Source: Pyramidobacter porci (GTDB taxonomy: Bacteria; Synergistota; Synergistia; Synergistales; Dethiosulfovibrionaceae). From it: 64,000 nucleotides of DNA. Shown one piece after another: positions 52,411 through 60,473 of this stretch. The notes beneath the pieces are model-generated. The model did not search any database. It saw nothing but the letters and a program-made list of their open reading frames with translations, and was not told where the DNA came from. Numbering within the stretch: position 1 is the stretch's first letter; each line of letters begins with the position of its first letter. Position numbers and translations under genes: made by a program. The stretch spans positions 62,001 to 126,000 of the forward strand of contig NZ_VUNH01000010.1 of the NCBI RefSeq assembly GCF_009695745.1, written 5' to 3'.

Positions 52411-53286
52411 ATGAAAAAACTGTTGCTGCTTTGTGCCGCCTCGCTGATGCTGGCTGTCAGCGAGAGCTTCTTCGCGGCAGGCTGCGCTCCGGCGGCGCCG
52501 AAAGACGACGGGCGGAATCCGCACGATCGCCTGCTCGAATCGTTACGGGTCATGCCGACTCCATTCGAGAAAAGAGACGATGCCAAGACGCATGAGCGCC
52601 TGCGGGCCACCGATGTACGCGGCGATTACGACAGCGACGCCGTTTTCGCCAACTTTCGCGAAGTTCGCGGCGGGCGCCTGAGGCGCGGTTCTCTGTACCG
52701 CTCCAGCATTCCCTCGAGCACGGAGCGCCCGCGCGCCCCCTACGCCGACCGATTGGCGCGAGAAGCCGGCATCCGCACCGTGCTGAACCTGGCCAACTCG
52801 CCCGAACGTCTGAAGAAGAACATGGAAAGCCCCGCCTGCCGGTCGCCGTATTATCGCATGCTCTGGCGCGGCGGCCGCGTGATCGCCCGCGCCCTGCCCG
52901 CCGCGCCGGAGCACGCGACCTTTCGCGCCGGTCTGGCCGAGGAACTGCGTTTCATGACGAAACGCCCCGCCCCGTATCTGATTCACTGCGCCGAGGGCAA
53001 GGACCGCGCCGGTTTTGTCAGCTTTCTGCTGGCGGCGCTGCTCGACGCTTCCTTGGACGAATTGAAGGACGACTACGGCCAAAGCTTCGTCAACTATTAC
53101 CACCTGAAACGCGGCGAGCCCCGCTACGTCACGCATGTGGACGACGGCATCGAATCTTTTTGCCATGCCATTGCCAGGACTCCCAAAGAACCGCTTCGTC
53201 GGGCCGCCGAGCGCTATCTGCGCGGCATCGGCCTGACCGCCGCCGAGATCGAAACGTTGAAACGCCGCCTGGCGCGAGACGGCTGA
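52411..53286 (+). CDS. Lipoprotein tyrosine/dual-specificity phosphatase
   Basis: A 291-residue extracytoplasmic phosphatase of the Tyr_phosphatase3 type. The signal sequence ends in a lipobox-like FAAGC (Cys about 28), so it is probably a lipoprotein. The CX5R active site is IHCAEGKDRAG (nucleophile Cys, phosphate-binding Arg), preceded by GSLYRSSIPS and IRTVLNLANS. Relatives act on phosphotyrosine or phosphoinositides. An extended -10 (TGATACAAT) lies near 52365. The HD-domain gene follows 82 bp later. Confidence 0.87.
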   Translation: MKKLLLLCAASLMLAVSESFFAAGCAPAAPKDDGRNPHDRLLESLRVMPTPFEKRDDAKTHERLRATDVRGDYDSDAVFANFREVRGGRLRRGSLYRSSIPSSTERPRAPYADRLAREAGIRTVLNLANSPERLKKNMESPACRSPYYRMLWRGGRVIARALPAAPEHATFRAGLAEELRFMTKRPAPYLIHCAEGKDRAGFVSFLLAALLDASLDELKDDYGQSFVNYYHLKRGEPRYVTHVDDGIESFCHAIARTPKEPLRRAAERYLRGIGLTAAEIETLKRRLARDG

Positions 53287-53368
53287 GAGCGAAATTTATT
53301 TGTGAAACAGTCGTTACTGTTTTGCCTATTCAGCATAATTGGCGCACCACGCCATAGGAGGTGTTGGA

Positions 53369-53893
53369 ATGAATCCGAAGCACGCGCGCCTGCTTGCTGC
53401 GGCAATCCGTTATGACCGCGGCGATGCCCGGCGCATCCAGCATTTCGTCAAGGTCCACGATCTGGCCGCGGCGATCGGCGCACTGGAAGGACTGGACGAG
53501 GAGACGCAGTTCATTCTCGAGACGGCGGCCATTCTCCACGACATCGGCATTCATCAGGCCGAAGCCACGCACGGCAACGGGCACGGCAAGTATCAGGAAC
53601 GGGAGGGGCCCGGCGTCGCCGAGGCGATCTTGCGCGAGCTCGGCGGCTACGGCGAAGCGCAGATCGAGCGCGTCAAATATCTGATCGCCCATCATCACAC
53701 CTACGGCGACATCGATGGCGCCGATTATCAGATCCTCGTCGAGGCCGACTTTCTCGTCAACGTCTTCGAAGAAGGTTTTGACTGTCACGGGCCTGCCGAA
53801 AAGGTCAGGGAACGTATTTTCAAAACGGCAACCGGAAAGCGTTTTCTCGACGACATGTTCGCCGCCGGCGCTTACCATCCCCTCACGTCCTGA
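53369..53893 (+). CDS. HD domain phosphohydrolase
   Basis: A 174-residue HD-superfamily protein. The metal-binding H...HD...D set is visible: QHFVKVHDL, LETAAILHDIGIH, IAHHHTYGDID and EADFLVN. Such small HD proteins hydrolyse nucleotides or act in signalling; the substrate is unknown. ATG 53369 follows GGAGG. It ends at a strong bidirectional terminator shared with the convergent receptor gene. Confidence 0.88.
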   Translation: MNPKHARLLAAAIRYDRGDARRIQHFVKVHDLAAAIGALEGLDEETQFILETAAILHDIGIHQAEATHGNGHGKYQEREGPGVAEAILRELGGYGEAQIERVKYLIAHHHTYGDIDGADYQILVEADFLVNVFEEGFDCHGPAEKVRERIFKTATGKRFLDDMFAAGAYHPLTS

Positions 53894-53910
53894 AAGATTT
53901 TCACAAACGA

Positions 53911-53965
53911 ATCGCGGCAGTCCGCCGGGAAAGTTCCGGCGGACTGCCGCGATTTGTTTTTCAAC
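53911..53965. terminator. Bidirectional terminator between the HD gene and the ABC receptor gene
   Basis: An 18-bp perfect stem (53911-53928 with 53936-53953) with a seven-base loop and TTTGTTTTT after it. Confidence 0.9.
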
Positions 53966-53967
53966 GG

Positions 53968-55035
53968 TTATTTTTGCAGAACCGAGGCGCTCCGCACCGT
54001 GTCCTGGGAGTCTTTCAGCTGATCGCTCCGCGCCACTTCGCTGGTCCAGCGGTCGATCAGGCGCAGGCGATTCTGGCTTTTCCACGGCACGCTGCACTGG
54101 AGCAGCCTGATCGAATTCAGATCGAGCAGCTTGTTGAGCTCCCGCAGCTCAGGGCAAGCGGGAAGGTAACACGGCTTCTGCTCCATACGGCTGCGCGCGA
54201 AATCCTGCGACGCCAGCCACTGCAACAGATACTTCGCCTCCTCGGGGGACGCCGCGCCGTCGAGCAGCGCGCAGCCGTCCACCGCATACGTCACGCCCTC
54301 CTTGGGGAAAACGATTTCCACGGGATAACCTTCCAGCTTCAGGCTCATCGCGTCCACGTAATAGAACACGCCCGCAGCGGCCTGTCCCAAGGCGACAGGC
54401 ATGGCGCCGCCGACACCGTTTCTGGCGTATGCGCGCACGTTTTCCGCCAGCTTTTTCTGGTACTCGAAAGCCTCTCTCTCGCCGTAGATGCGCACGAGCG
54501 AATAGATTTGTTCCGAGGCCGTCGCCGACGCGCGGGGATCAACCATCTGCAGCGCCCCGCGATACGCAGGGTCAAGCAGATCCTGCCAGGAATCGGGCAT
54601 TCTCAGCCCGTTCTTCTCGATAAAATTCCTGTTGACGAGAAAGCACAACGGCGTCACGCCGATGCCGAACCAGCGATTGTCAGGATCGCGATACCCGACC
54701 GGCATGGCCTTGGCCGCTTCGGGAACATACCGGGCCAGCGCGCCTTCGCGTTTGGCGGCATCGTAAATGTCGGCCGGGCCGCCAATGATCAGGTCGGCCT
54801 GCGGACAAACCTTTTCGGCGATGACGCGCCTCAACATCTCGCCCGACGAGAGTCGTGAAAAGCTGACCCGCAACCCGGTATAATCGGTAAAGCGTTGAAA
54901 CAGCACCGCCGCTTCCTTCTCCGGGATCGTCGTGTACGCGCGGATCACCGGCGGCGCGGCAAACTTCCGATACAGCCATAATCCCGCCGCCACGGTCAGC
55001 ACGGCCGCAAGAGCAAACACACTTTTTCTGCGCAC
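53968..55035 (-). CDS. Iron(III)-type ABC transporter substrate-binding protein
   Basis: A 355-residue periplasmic receptor of ABC binding protein family 1/8 (AfuA/FbpA- or 2-aminoethylphosphonate-type). An N-terminal uncleaved or signal helix (~5-25) is followed by YTTIPEKEAAVLFQRF, ADLIIGGPADIYDAA, GIGVTPLCFLVN and the hinge WQDLLDPAYRGALQM. The start is taken as GTG 55035 behind AGGGGGG; the frame is open to 55182 but that extension has no signal. No permease or ATPase gene is next to it, so partners must lie elsewhere. The ligand is uncertain. Confidence 0.85.
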   Translation of the reverse strand: MRRKSVFALAAVLTVAAGLWLYRKFAAPPVIRAYTTIPEKEAAVLFQRFTDYTGLRVSFSRLSSGEMLRRVIAEKVCPQADLIIGGPADIYDAAKREGALARYVPEAAKAMPVGYRDPDNRWFGIGVTPLCFLVNRNFIEKNGLRMPDSWQDLLDPAYRGALQMVDPRASATASEQIYSLVRIYGEREAFEYQKKLAENVRAYARNGVGGAMPVALGQAAAGVFYYVDAMSLKLEGYPVEIVFPKEGVTYAVDGCALLDGAASPEEAKYLLQWLASQDFARSRMEQKPCYLPACPELRELNKLLDLNSIRLLQCSVPWKSQNRLRLIDRWTSEVARSDQLKDSQDTVRSASVLQK

Positions 55036-55380
55036 GGAAAATCCCCCCTGCACTGGAACGTTCCTTGATACTGTCAGTGCTTTTTGATCTTCATCGGCTT
55101 CCCTTTTCTGACTTTCAAATATTATACACGGTACTTGCATCCTTTTGTAGGATACAACGTAGAAAAAAATGCTGGTTTGCAAAGAGTTGCAGAATAGTTT
55201 CCAAAACCGACGGAGAAGCGCGTCGAACCGGCGTGCCGGCGCCGAAAAATTTTTGCCGAAAGATATCGTTCCACCGTTCGCCCCGATCGCGGACGAATAA
55301 AAGCGGCGCGGGACGTTCGAACAGTTTCGAACCGGCCCCGCGCCGCTTTTCGTTTGTTTTTGTCCGTCGTACGGCCGCTC
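55036..55380. other. Intergenic region between ABC receptor and MBL-fold genes
   Basis: 345 bp with the receptor promoter region at its left and a terminator (55299-55350) at its right. No gene, repeat or riboswitch is recognisable. Confidence 0.6.
55299..55350. terminator. Terminator of the MBL-fold gene
   Basis: AAAAGCGGCGCGGG (55299-55312) pairs with CCCGCGCCGCTTTT (55337-55350), with an inner GTTCGAA/TTCGAAC match. Confidence 0.85.
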
Positions 55381-56178
55381 CTAAAGCGCCAGCTCATCGC
55401 CCGCCGCCAGATAGCGCAGCTGCTCGCCCATCTTTTGCCGCAGGTAATCATACTGGGACACTCCTGTGCAATGGCAGGTGTAGTACGTCACGGGCCAGCG
55501 TTTCAGTTCGGCCGCGGCCGCATCCATGCGGCGGAACTGATCTTCCGGCACGTCCTTGAAGTGAAATCCGCCGACGACCGCCTGAGCCCCTTCTTTCGAA
55601 GCCCATTCCATGATGTTGAGAATACCGCGGTGACTGCAGCCGCTGATCAGTACCTTTTTCGCCCCTTCGCTGACCAGCAGGTACTGTTCGTGCCCGAACT
55701 GTTCCGGCACCAGCACGCCGCCGGCCTCCATCATCATGCCGCAGGTATCGACGGGCCACTCGCAGGGCTTGCCCGCATAGCTGGCGATGGTCAGCTCGTT
55801 GTCAAGGCGCAGGCGATCCTCGCCGACGGCAACGATCCGAGGATGGCCGATCAGCCGCGGTTCCACGCCGATGTATTTGCCGTCGCGGTTGTAGCGCGGC
55901 CGGTCGTACGTCGCGCGCGCGTAAAGTTTGGCGTGATCGTTCAGGCGGAAAAACGTCGTCATGCCGCCCGAATGATCGCTGTGCCCGTGAGACAGCACGG
56001 CCGTATCCACGGCCGCGAGGTCGACGCCCAGCGCCAGCGCGTTTTTCGCAAACAGACCGCTGGCGCCCGCGTCGAACAGCACTTTGTGGCGATCCGTCTC
56101 GATGTACAGGCTCAAACCGTGCTCCGCGCGGCAGCATTCTTTCCCTGAGGTATTCTCCATCAAGGCCACAATCCGCAT
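55381..56178 (-). CDS. MBL-fold metallo-hydrolase (MptE/beta-RFAP-like family)
   Basis: A 265-residue metallo-beta-lactamase-fold hydrolase. The metal motif is LSHGHSDHSGG, followed by ISGCSHRGILN and GGFHFKD (later His ligands), typical of the family annotated as dihydropterin ribofuranosyl-aminobenzene phosphate synthase-like. That activity is not assured for bacterial members. CRAEHGLSLYIE near the start is also usual. ATG 56178 with AAGGAGG is preferred to an in-frame TTG at 56184. It is monocistronic with its own promoter. Confidence 0.87.
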   Translation of the reverse strand: MRIVALMENTSGKECCRAEHGLSLYIETDRHKVLFDAGASGLFAKNALALGVDLAAVDTAVLSHGHSDHSGGMTTFFRLNDHAKLYARATYDRPRYNRDGKYIGVEPRLIGHPRIVAVGEDRLRLDNELTIASYAGKPCEWPVDTCGMMMEAGGVLVPEQFGHEQYLLVSEGAKKVLISGCSHRGILNIMEWASKEGAQAVVGGFHFKDVPEDQFRRMDAAAAELKRWPVTYYTCHCTGVSQYDYLRQKMGEQLRYLAAGDELAL

Positions 56179-56224
56179 GGACAATCCTCCTTAATGCGTT
56201 GTTTTCCCCATGATGAGTCCTTTT

Positions 56225-56252
56225 ATTATACCGTGATATGATTAAAATACAA
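56225..56252 (-). promoter_or_regulatory. Promoter of the MBL-fold gene
   Basis: On the minus strand TTGTAT, a 16-bp spacer and TATAAT, about 50 bp ahead of the start. The other part of the 356-bp gap (56253-56534) holds only an unclear plus-strand promoter for the DUF2157 gene. Confidence 0.72.
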
Positions 56253-56534
56253 TTATCGTGAATTCCGCCTCTCCATAGAAACCTATTTTTCTTTTGGTGC
56301 AAATAGCGCGAACGCAAAATTTTTAATGCGACGGACGAGGATTTGCCGCGACACGCGCCCCGCTTTCCCCGTGCGCCGAACTGCCGGCGCGGCGGCGGAC
56401 TTAAAGCGTTGGGAAACGTTATACCGCCACGGGTGTTTGCGCCATCTTGCGCGCCGGAAGAAAATGCTTTAAGCTGTATACGTCGGCCGGAAGCCGCGAG
56501 ACGATTCATGAACGCGAAGGGAGCCGGAAAAGAG

Positions 56535-57707
56535 ATGACTCGCTCTATTTCAAAACGAAAGCTGGACTTTTTGCGGGAAGAACTGCAGGTCTGGCAACAG
56601 GAAGGTCTGATCGGCGCGGACTCGGCGGCGCGGATCGCGTCGCTCTACTCGGCGCGCTCGCGCAGTTTCGCGCAAACGCTGCTTTGCGCGGGCGCGGCGC
56701 TGGTCGGGCTGGGGGCCATCAGCGCGGTGGCGGCCAACTGGTGGACGATCCCGCGCCTGCTGCGGACGGCGCTGGTTCTCGCGGCGTACGCGCTGTCGAT
56801 GGGCGCGGCCTGCTTCTGCGAAAAAGATTCGCCGTCCGGAGCCCGGGCGCTGCGTCTGCTGGCCGGGCTGATCTTCGGCGGCGGCATCTTCCTGGTCGCG
56901 CAGATGTACCATCAGGGCGGGCACTGGTCCACGGCGTTCGGCTGGTGGGCGCTGGGGCTGATCCCGGCGGTGCGGATCTTCCGCGACGCCTGGCAGATGT
57001 ATCTGCTGCAGGCTGTTTCGTTGATTTACGTCGCCGGGCAGGGAGTGTTTTTCTTCTGGGAAAGAACCCCTGATCTTGCCTCGTTCCGCGGCGACGTCTT
57101 ACCGGGGGCGCTGCTGCTGGCGCTCTGGTGGCTGTGGCGGCAGATGCGCTGGAACCTGCGCGCGTTCAATTTCAACGTGCAGATGACGATCTTTTTCTTG
57201 TTCACGCGGCTGACGCAGTATTTCGGCTTGACCGCCGCGCTGCTTGCGTTTTTCGCCGCCGGAGCGGCGCTGCCGGCGTTCTCGCGCGCGAAGCGCGGGG
57301 AAGAATGGCGCGATGTTCTGTCGGCCTGGGGCACGCTGCTGGCGGGAGCCGCCGGAGTGGCGCTGTCGGTGCCGGAAGTCTGGTACGATTTTCCTTGTCT
57401 GCGCGTTTTGGACGGAACGGCGGCGCAGGAATTGAACGCGCTGCGCCTGGCGGCGAACGGCGCGGCCGCGCTGACGGCCGCTGTCATGGGCTGGCGGCTT
57501 TACCGGGGCGCGCGGCTGGGCGGCCTGTTCCTCGCCCTGCTGGTCCTGCGCTACTTTGCGGACCATTTCTTCGGCTTCATGTCCAAGGCGGCGACGTTTT
57601 CGGGGCTCGGCCTGCTGTGCCTGATCGCCGGATTCTGGTGGGAACGTTCGGCGCGCCGCACAAAGGCAAAGCGCGACAAGGAGGGCGACGCTTATGAAAA
57701 ACTTTAA
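56535..57707 (+). CDS. DUF2157 family membrane protein
   Basis: A 390-residue polytopic membrane protein. The N-terminal cytoplasmic DUF2157 part (REELQVWQQEGLIGADSAARI) is followed by about ten hydrophobic helices beginning with GAALVGLGAISAVAANWW, the family mark. The function is unknown. ATG 56535 is chosen from local AAGGGAG spacing; ATG 56508 is possible. It overlaps the GDYXXLXY gene by 14 bp, a widespread pairing. Confidence 0.85.
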   Translation: MTRSISKRKLDFLREELQVWQQEGLIGADSAARIASLYSARSRSFAQTLLCAGAALVGLGAISAVAANWWTIPRLLRTALVLAAYALSMGAACFCEKDSPSGARALRLLAGLIFGGGIFLVAQMYHQGGHWSTAFGWWALGLIPAVRIFRDAWQMYLLQAVSLIYVAGQGVFFFWERTPDLASFRGDVLPGALLLALWWLWRQMRWNLRAFNFNVQMTIFFLFTRLTQYFGLTAALLAFFAAGAALPAFSRAKRGEEWRDVLSAWGTLLAGAAGVALSVPEVWYDFPCLRVLDGTAAQELNALRLAANGAAALTAAVMGWRLYRGARLGGLFLALLVLRYFADHFFGFMSKAATFSGLGLLCLIAGFWWERSARRTKAKRDKEGDAYEKL

Positions 57708-58248
57708 ATATTTGGCGGCATCGCTGCTGCCCGTGCTGATCCTGCTGGCGCTGCCGCTGCGCCCCGCCTGCGTGACCCGCTTTGGCGCGGAGGTGCGTCT
57801 GGCGGTGCGTCCAGTGGACCCGCGCGACCTGTTCCGCGGCGATTACGTGGCGCTCAGCTTCGAAGCCGAGTCGGTGCCGTTGGCGCTGTTTCCGGCGCCC
57901 GACGAGAAAAGATCGGAATACGCCGTACCGGACCTCAGCGTATGGTACGTGGCGCTGGCGCCGGACAAAGAGGGGCTGTGGGCTCCCAGCGGCGTTTTCG
58001 CGGAAGTTCCCGAAGGCCCGTATCTGAAAGGGACCGCCAAGTACCTGGCCGAGCGCGCCGACGGCTCGACGGCGGCGGAGATGGACTACGGCGAGGGACT
58101 GAAACGCTTTTACGTCAAAGAGAACACGGCGCGCGAACTCGAAGAAGCGGCGCGGCAGTCCCGTCTGCGGGCAACCGTGAAAGTCTGGCGCGGCATGGCC
58201 GTGATCCAGTCGGTGGAAGCCGTTCCGGATACGGCTGGCGAACCATGA
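57694..58248 (+). CDS. GDYXXLXY-motif protein, partner of DUF2157
   Basis: A 184-residue protein with an N-terminal membrane anchor and an outer domain carrying LFRGDYVALSFE near residue 49, the family motif (the last Tyr replaced by Phe). A second conserved block is RFYVKENTARELEEA. The role is unknown; genes for these proteins usually sit directly after a DUF2157 membrane protein, as here, so they likely form a complex. AAGGAGGG precedes ATG 57694. Confidence 0.88.
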   Translation: MKNFKYLAASLLPVLILLALPLRPACVTRFGAEVRLAVRPVDPRDLFRGDYVALSFEAESVPLALFPAPDEKRSEYAVPDLSVWYVALAPDKEGLWAPSGVFAEVPEGPYLKGTAKYLAERADGSTAAEMDYGEGLKRFYVKENTARELEEAARQSRLRATVKVWRGMAVIQSVEAVPDTAGEP

Positions 58249-58316
58249 ACTCCTTAAGTCACAGCTGATACGCCGTAACAAAAATTTTATCGGGCGCCGT
58301 TCGGGGCGGAAAAAGA

Positions 58317-58366
58317 GAAAAGACGGAAACAAAGCTCGCAATGAGCCTTGTTCCCGCCTTTTCTTT
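58317..58366. terminator. Bidirectional terminator between GDYXXLXY and DUF2023 genes
   Basis: AAAAGACGGAAACAAAGCTC pairs imperfectly with GAGCCTTGTTCCCGCCTTTT around GCAAT (58319-58363), with T-rich sequence on both exits. Confidence 0.8.
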
Positions 58367-58385
58367 GTACCGTTATCGTCCGGCT

Positions 58386-58730
58386 TCAGTCGGCGGCGCA
58401 GCTTCCGCCGTACTGTTGTGCGCTGAGGGAGATGAAGCGCCGGCACTCCTCGAGGCGTCCGTAGCCGAGCATGATGCCGAGAATGAAATCTTCTTCTTTC
58501 GTGAAGTCGCAGAGACTGCTTTTGCCGATGATCTCGAGGACGCGAATACAGTCCGGGCAGCCGAAAAAAACGTTGACGTGCCCGTTTTTCAGGTAGGCCA
58601 GACGATAGGCGATGCCCTGCGCCTGAAGGGCGCGCTCGATCTCCGGCACGTCGCCGAGAGGCGCCGTATGGAGGATCAGATTTCTCAATCCTTTTTTGAA
58701 TTCATAGATATGGTGGCGAAAAACTTCCAT
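58386..58730 (-). CDS. DUF2023 family protein, flavodoxin-associated
   Basis: A 114-residue small protein. The opening MEVFRHHIYEFKKGLRNLIL and the central NVFFGCPDCIRVLEII match DUF2023, a family of unknown function that often sits beside flavodoxin genes. Here it is divergent from the flavodoxin at 59044. A TTAG/CTAA inverted repeat (58778-58795) lies upstream of its start. The CPDC pair may be redox-active or bind metal. Confidence 0.82.
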   Translation of the reverse strand: MEVFRHHIYEFKKGLRNLILHTAPLGDVPEIERALQAQGIAYRLAYLKNGHVNVFFGCPDCIRVLEIIGKSSLCDFTKEEDFILGIMLGYGRLEECRRFISLSAQQYGGSCAAD

Positions 58731-58777
58731 ACGCCGTCGCTCCTTCCTCTCACAAACGAGTGCAGTACGCTTCTTTT

Positions 58778-58795
58778 AATTAGCCAAAACTAATT
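58778..58795. promoter_or_regulatory. Operator-like repeat upstream of the DUF2023 gene
   Basis: AATTAG-CCAAAA-CTAATT, a 6-6-6 inverted repeat. It shares TTAGC and the TTAG-N6-CTAA layout with the flavodoxin site at 58992-59007, suggesting one repressor. Confidence 0.55.
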
Positions 58796-58962
58796 CAGTT
58801 GCGAGAATTCTAAAGGAACTTGAACGCGATGTCAACGGGGTTTTCATGAGCTTGTTTCGATAAAAGAATGGCGGTGAATCGTTTTTTCGTGCGCGCCAAA
58901 ACCTCGGACAAACTCTTTAAAATGTTGCCGCGACTGATCTTGAAGAATTTTTAAATAGCCTC

Positions 58963-59007
58963 TTGACAGAATGGGATTTCCGGCTAAAATAGTTAGCGTG
59001 ATCTAAC
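58963..59007 (+). promoter_or_regulatory. Flavodoxin promoter with overlapping operator
   Basis: TTGACA (58963-58968), a 16-bp spacer and TAAAAT (58985-58990), followed at once by GTTAG-CGTGAT-CTAAC (58992-59007) across the likely start point. This is a typical repression layout. The rest of the 313-bp gap shows nothing else. Confidence 0.72.
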
Positions 59008-59043
59008 ATAGTATGAAAGTCTCTCATGCAGGAGGTTATAGGA

Positions 59044-59538
59044 ATGTCCATAGCAGTTGTTTACGGCAGCACGACCGGTATGACGGAGGAAGCTGCGTCG
59101 AAGATCGCGTCGATCCTTCAGGCCGATTGCCTGAACGTTGCGGAAGTTTCTCCCGAGCAGCTGGCGGGGTACGACGCTCTGATCCTCGGTTCCTCCACAT
59201 GGGGCGCCGGCGATCTTCAGGACGATTGGGACGCGTTCCTCCCCAAGCTTGAAGGCATGGATCTGAAGGGCAAGAAGGTCGCCGTGTTTGGCACGGGCGA
59301 TCACGAAGGTTTCGCCGACACGTTCGGTCTCGCCCTCGTCAAGCTGCGCGAAGCGGCTGCGGACGCCGGAGCGACTCTGATCGGCGAAGCGCCGGTGGAA
59401 GGCTACGACAACATCGACTCCGCGGTCGCCGCGGACGGAAAGTTCGTGGGCCTGGCGCTGGATTCGCAGAATCAGCCCGAGCTGACCGACGCGCGTATCG
59501 AAGCGTGGTGCGGCGTTCTCAAAAGCGCGCTCGCTTAA
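59044..59538 (+). CDS. fldA: Flavodoxin
   Basis: A 164-residue long-chain-type flavodoxin, an FMN electron carrier that replaces ferredoxin under iron shortage. The FMN phosphate loop is VVYGSTTGMTEE (residues ~4-15). SSTWGAGDLQDDW supplies the stacking Trp, and FGTGDHEGFADTF supplies the second flavin loop. ATG 59044 follows GCAGGAGG. With a DtxR-type gene downstream and DUF2023 upstream, iron-linked control is likely. Confidence 0.94.
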   Translation: MSIAVVYGSTTGMTEEAASKIASILQADCLNVAEVSPEQLAGYDALILGSSTWGAGDLQDDWDAFLPKLEGMDLKGKKVAVFGTGDHEGFADTFGLALVKLREAAADAGATLIGEAPVEGYDNIDSAVAADGKFVGLALDSQNQPELTDARIEAWCGVLKSALA

Positions 59539-59690
59539 GGAGCAGCCCTTTCGTCCGACCGCGCCGAAAAGTTTTGTTGAAGGAAGAAAAAGCGTTTTTC
59601 CTTTAACTGCAAAATTTTCGAGGCGGCGAAAGGTTTTGTATCTTCTTTCGCAGTGATGGTACTTGCAAAACTCGCCCTTTAATGGCATCA

Positions 59691-59706
59691 TATAAGTTAG
59701 CTTATA
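59691..59706. promoter_or_regulatory. Operator-like repeat upstream of the DtxR-type gene
   Basis: TATAAG-TTAG-CTTATA inverted repeat, 22 bp ahead of the regulator start. It contains the TTAGC half-site found upstream of flavodoxin and DUF2023, though the layout differs, so it is a weaker member. Confidence 0.45.
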
Positions 59707-59728
59707 AGAATGAAAGCGAGGGGTAGAC

Positions 59729-60097
59729 ATGCAAATACATCAGTCTGCGGAGGATTATCTGGAAAAGATCTTGATGCTCCACGAACGGCTGGGTTATGCC
59801 CGATCGGTGGACATCGCCACGGAGCTGAACGTGACAAAACCGAGCGTAAGCGTGGCGATGAAGCGCCTGCGCGAGAACAATTACATTCTCATGGACAAGG
59901 ACGGTCTGATCACTCTGACCCCCGCGGGCAGGGAGATCGCCGATCGGATCTACGATCGTCACAAGGTGCTTTCGGCCTTTTTCAGAGAACTCGGAGTGGA
60001 CAGCGAAGTCGCGGCGGAAGACGCCTGCAAAGTGGAACACGTCATTTCCGACGAAAGCTTTGCCGCGGTGTGCCGTTTCGTTCATAAGTCGCTCTGA
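59729..60097 (+). CDS. DtxR/MntR family metal-dependent regulator (short form)
   Basis: A 122-residue DtxR-family repressor. The winged helix-turn-helix is YLEKILMLHERLGYARSVDIA then VTKPSVSVAMKRLRENNYI. The dimerisation domain carries metal-site residues in DRHKVLSAFFRELGV and DACKVEHVISDE. The SH3-like third domain is absent, as in MntR. It is probably the Fe2+- or Mn2+-sensing repressor of flavodoxin and DUF2023 (inference from shared sites). Confidence 0.9.
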   Translation: MQIHQSAEDYLEKILMLHERLGYARSVDIATELNVTKPSVSVAMKRLRENNYILMDKDGLITLTPAGREIADRIYDRHKVLSAFFRELGVDSEVAAEDACKVEHVISDESFAAVCRFVHKSL

Positions 60098-60325
60098 GCC
60101 TTTCCTTTTCATTGGATGTTCGCCGCCTCCCCCCGGCGGCTTATGTCGCGGATTTCCCTTTTCTCTTGCCTGCTCGGCAGCGGGCGCAACGGGCCGCCTC
60201 CCCCTTAAAAAATTGGCAGTCCATGCAAAGTTTTCGTGCGCTTTCGCGTCTCCCCCCAGATGCGATGGAACGCAGTGACATGCCGGCAGAAATGCAGTAC
60301 AGCACTTCCAACACACAAACACCCC

Positions 60326-60370
60326 ATAAGAACGCCGCCGGTCTGTCCCCCAGACCGGCGGCGTTCTTAT
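60326..60370. terminator. Hairpin downstream of the DtxR-type gene
   Basis: A perfect 20-bp stem (60326-60345 with 60351-60370) and a five-base loop; no long T run follows. The rest of 60098-60473 has no gene I can support. Confidence 0.65.
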
Positions 60371-60473
60371 GTCTGCGCGGATCGTAAAGAACGCGGGAAA
60401 CGCGGTGCTTCCAATTTCGTCGCTCCTGTTTTAAAATAAACTTAATCAACGTTGAATGAAAGGAAGGATTCCC

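Noticed and set aside
60141-60245. Cysteine-rich minus-strand peptide (MDCQFFKGEAARCARC)
   Set aside because: It is the tail of a long antisense frame without a proper start or ribosome binding site; probably chance.
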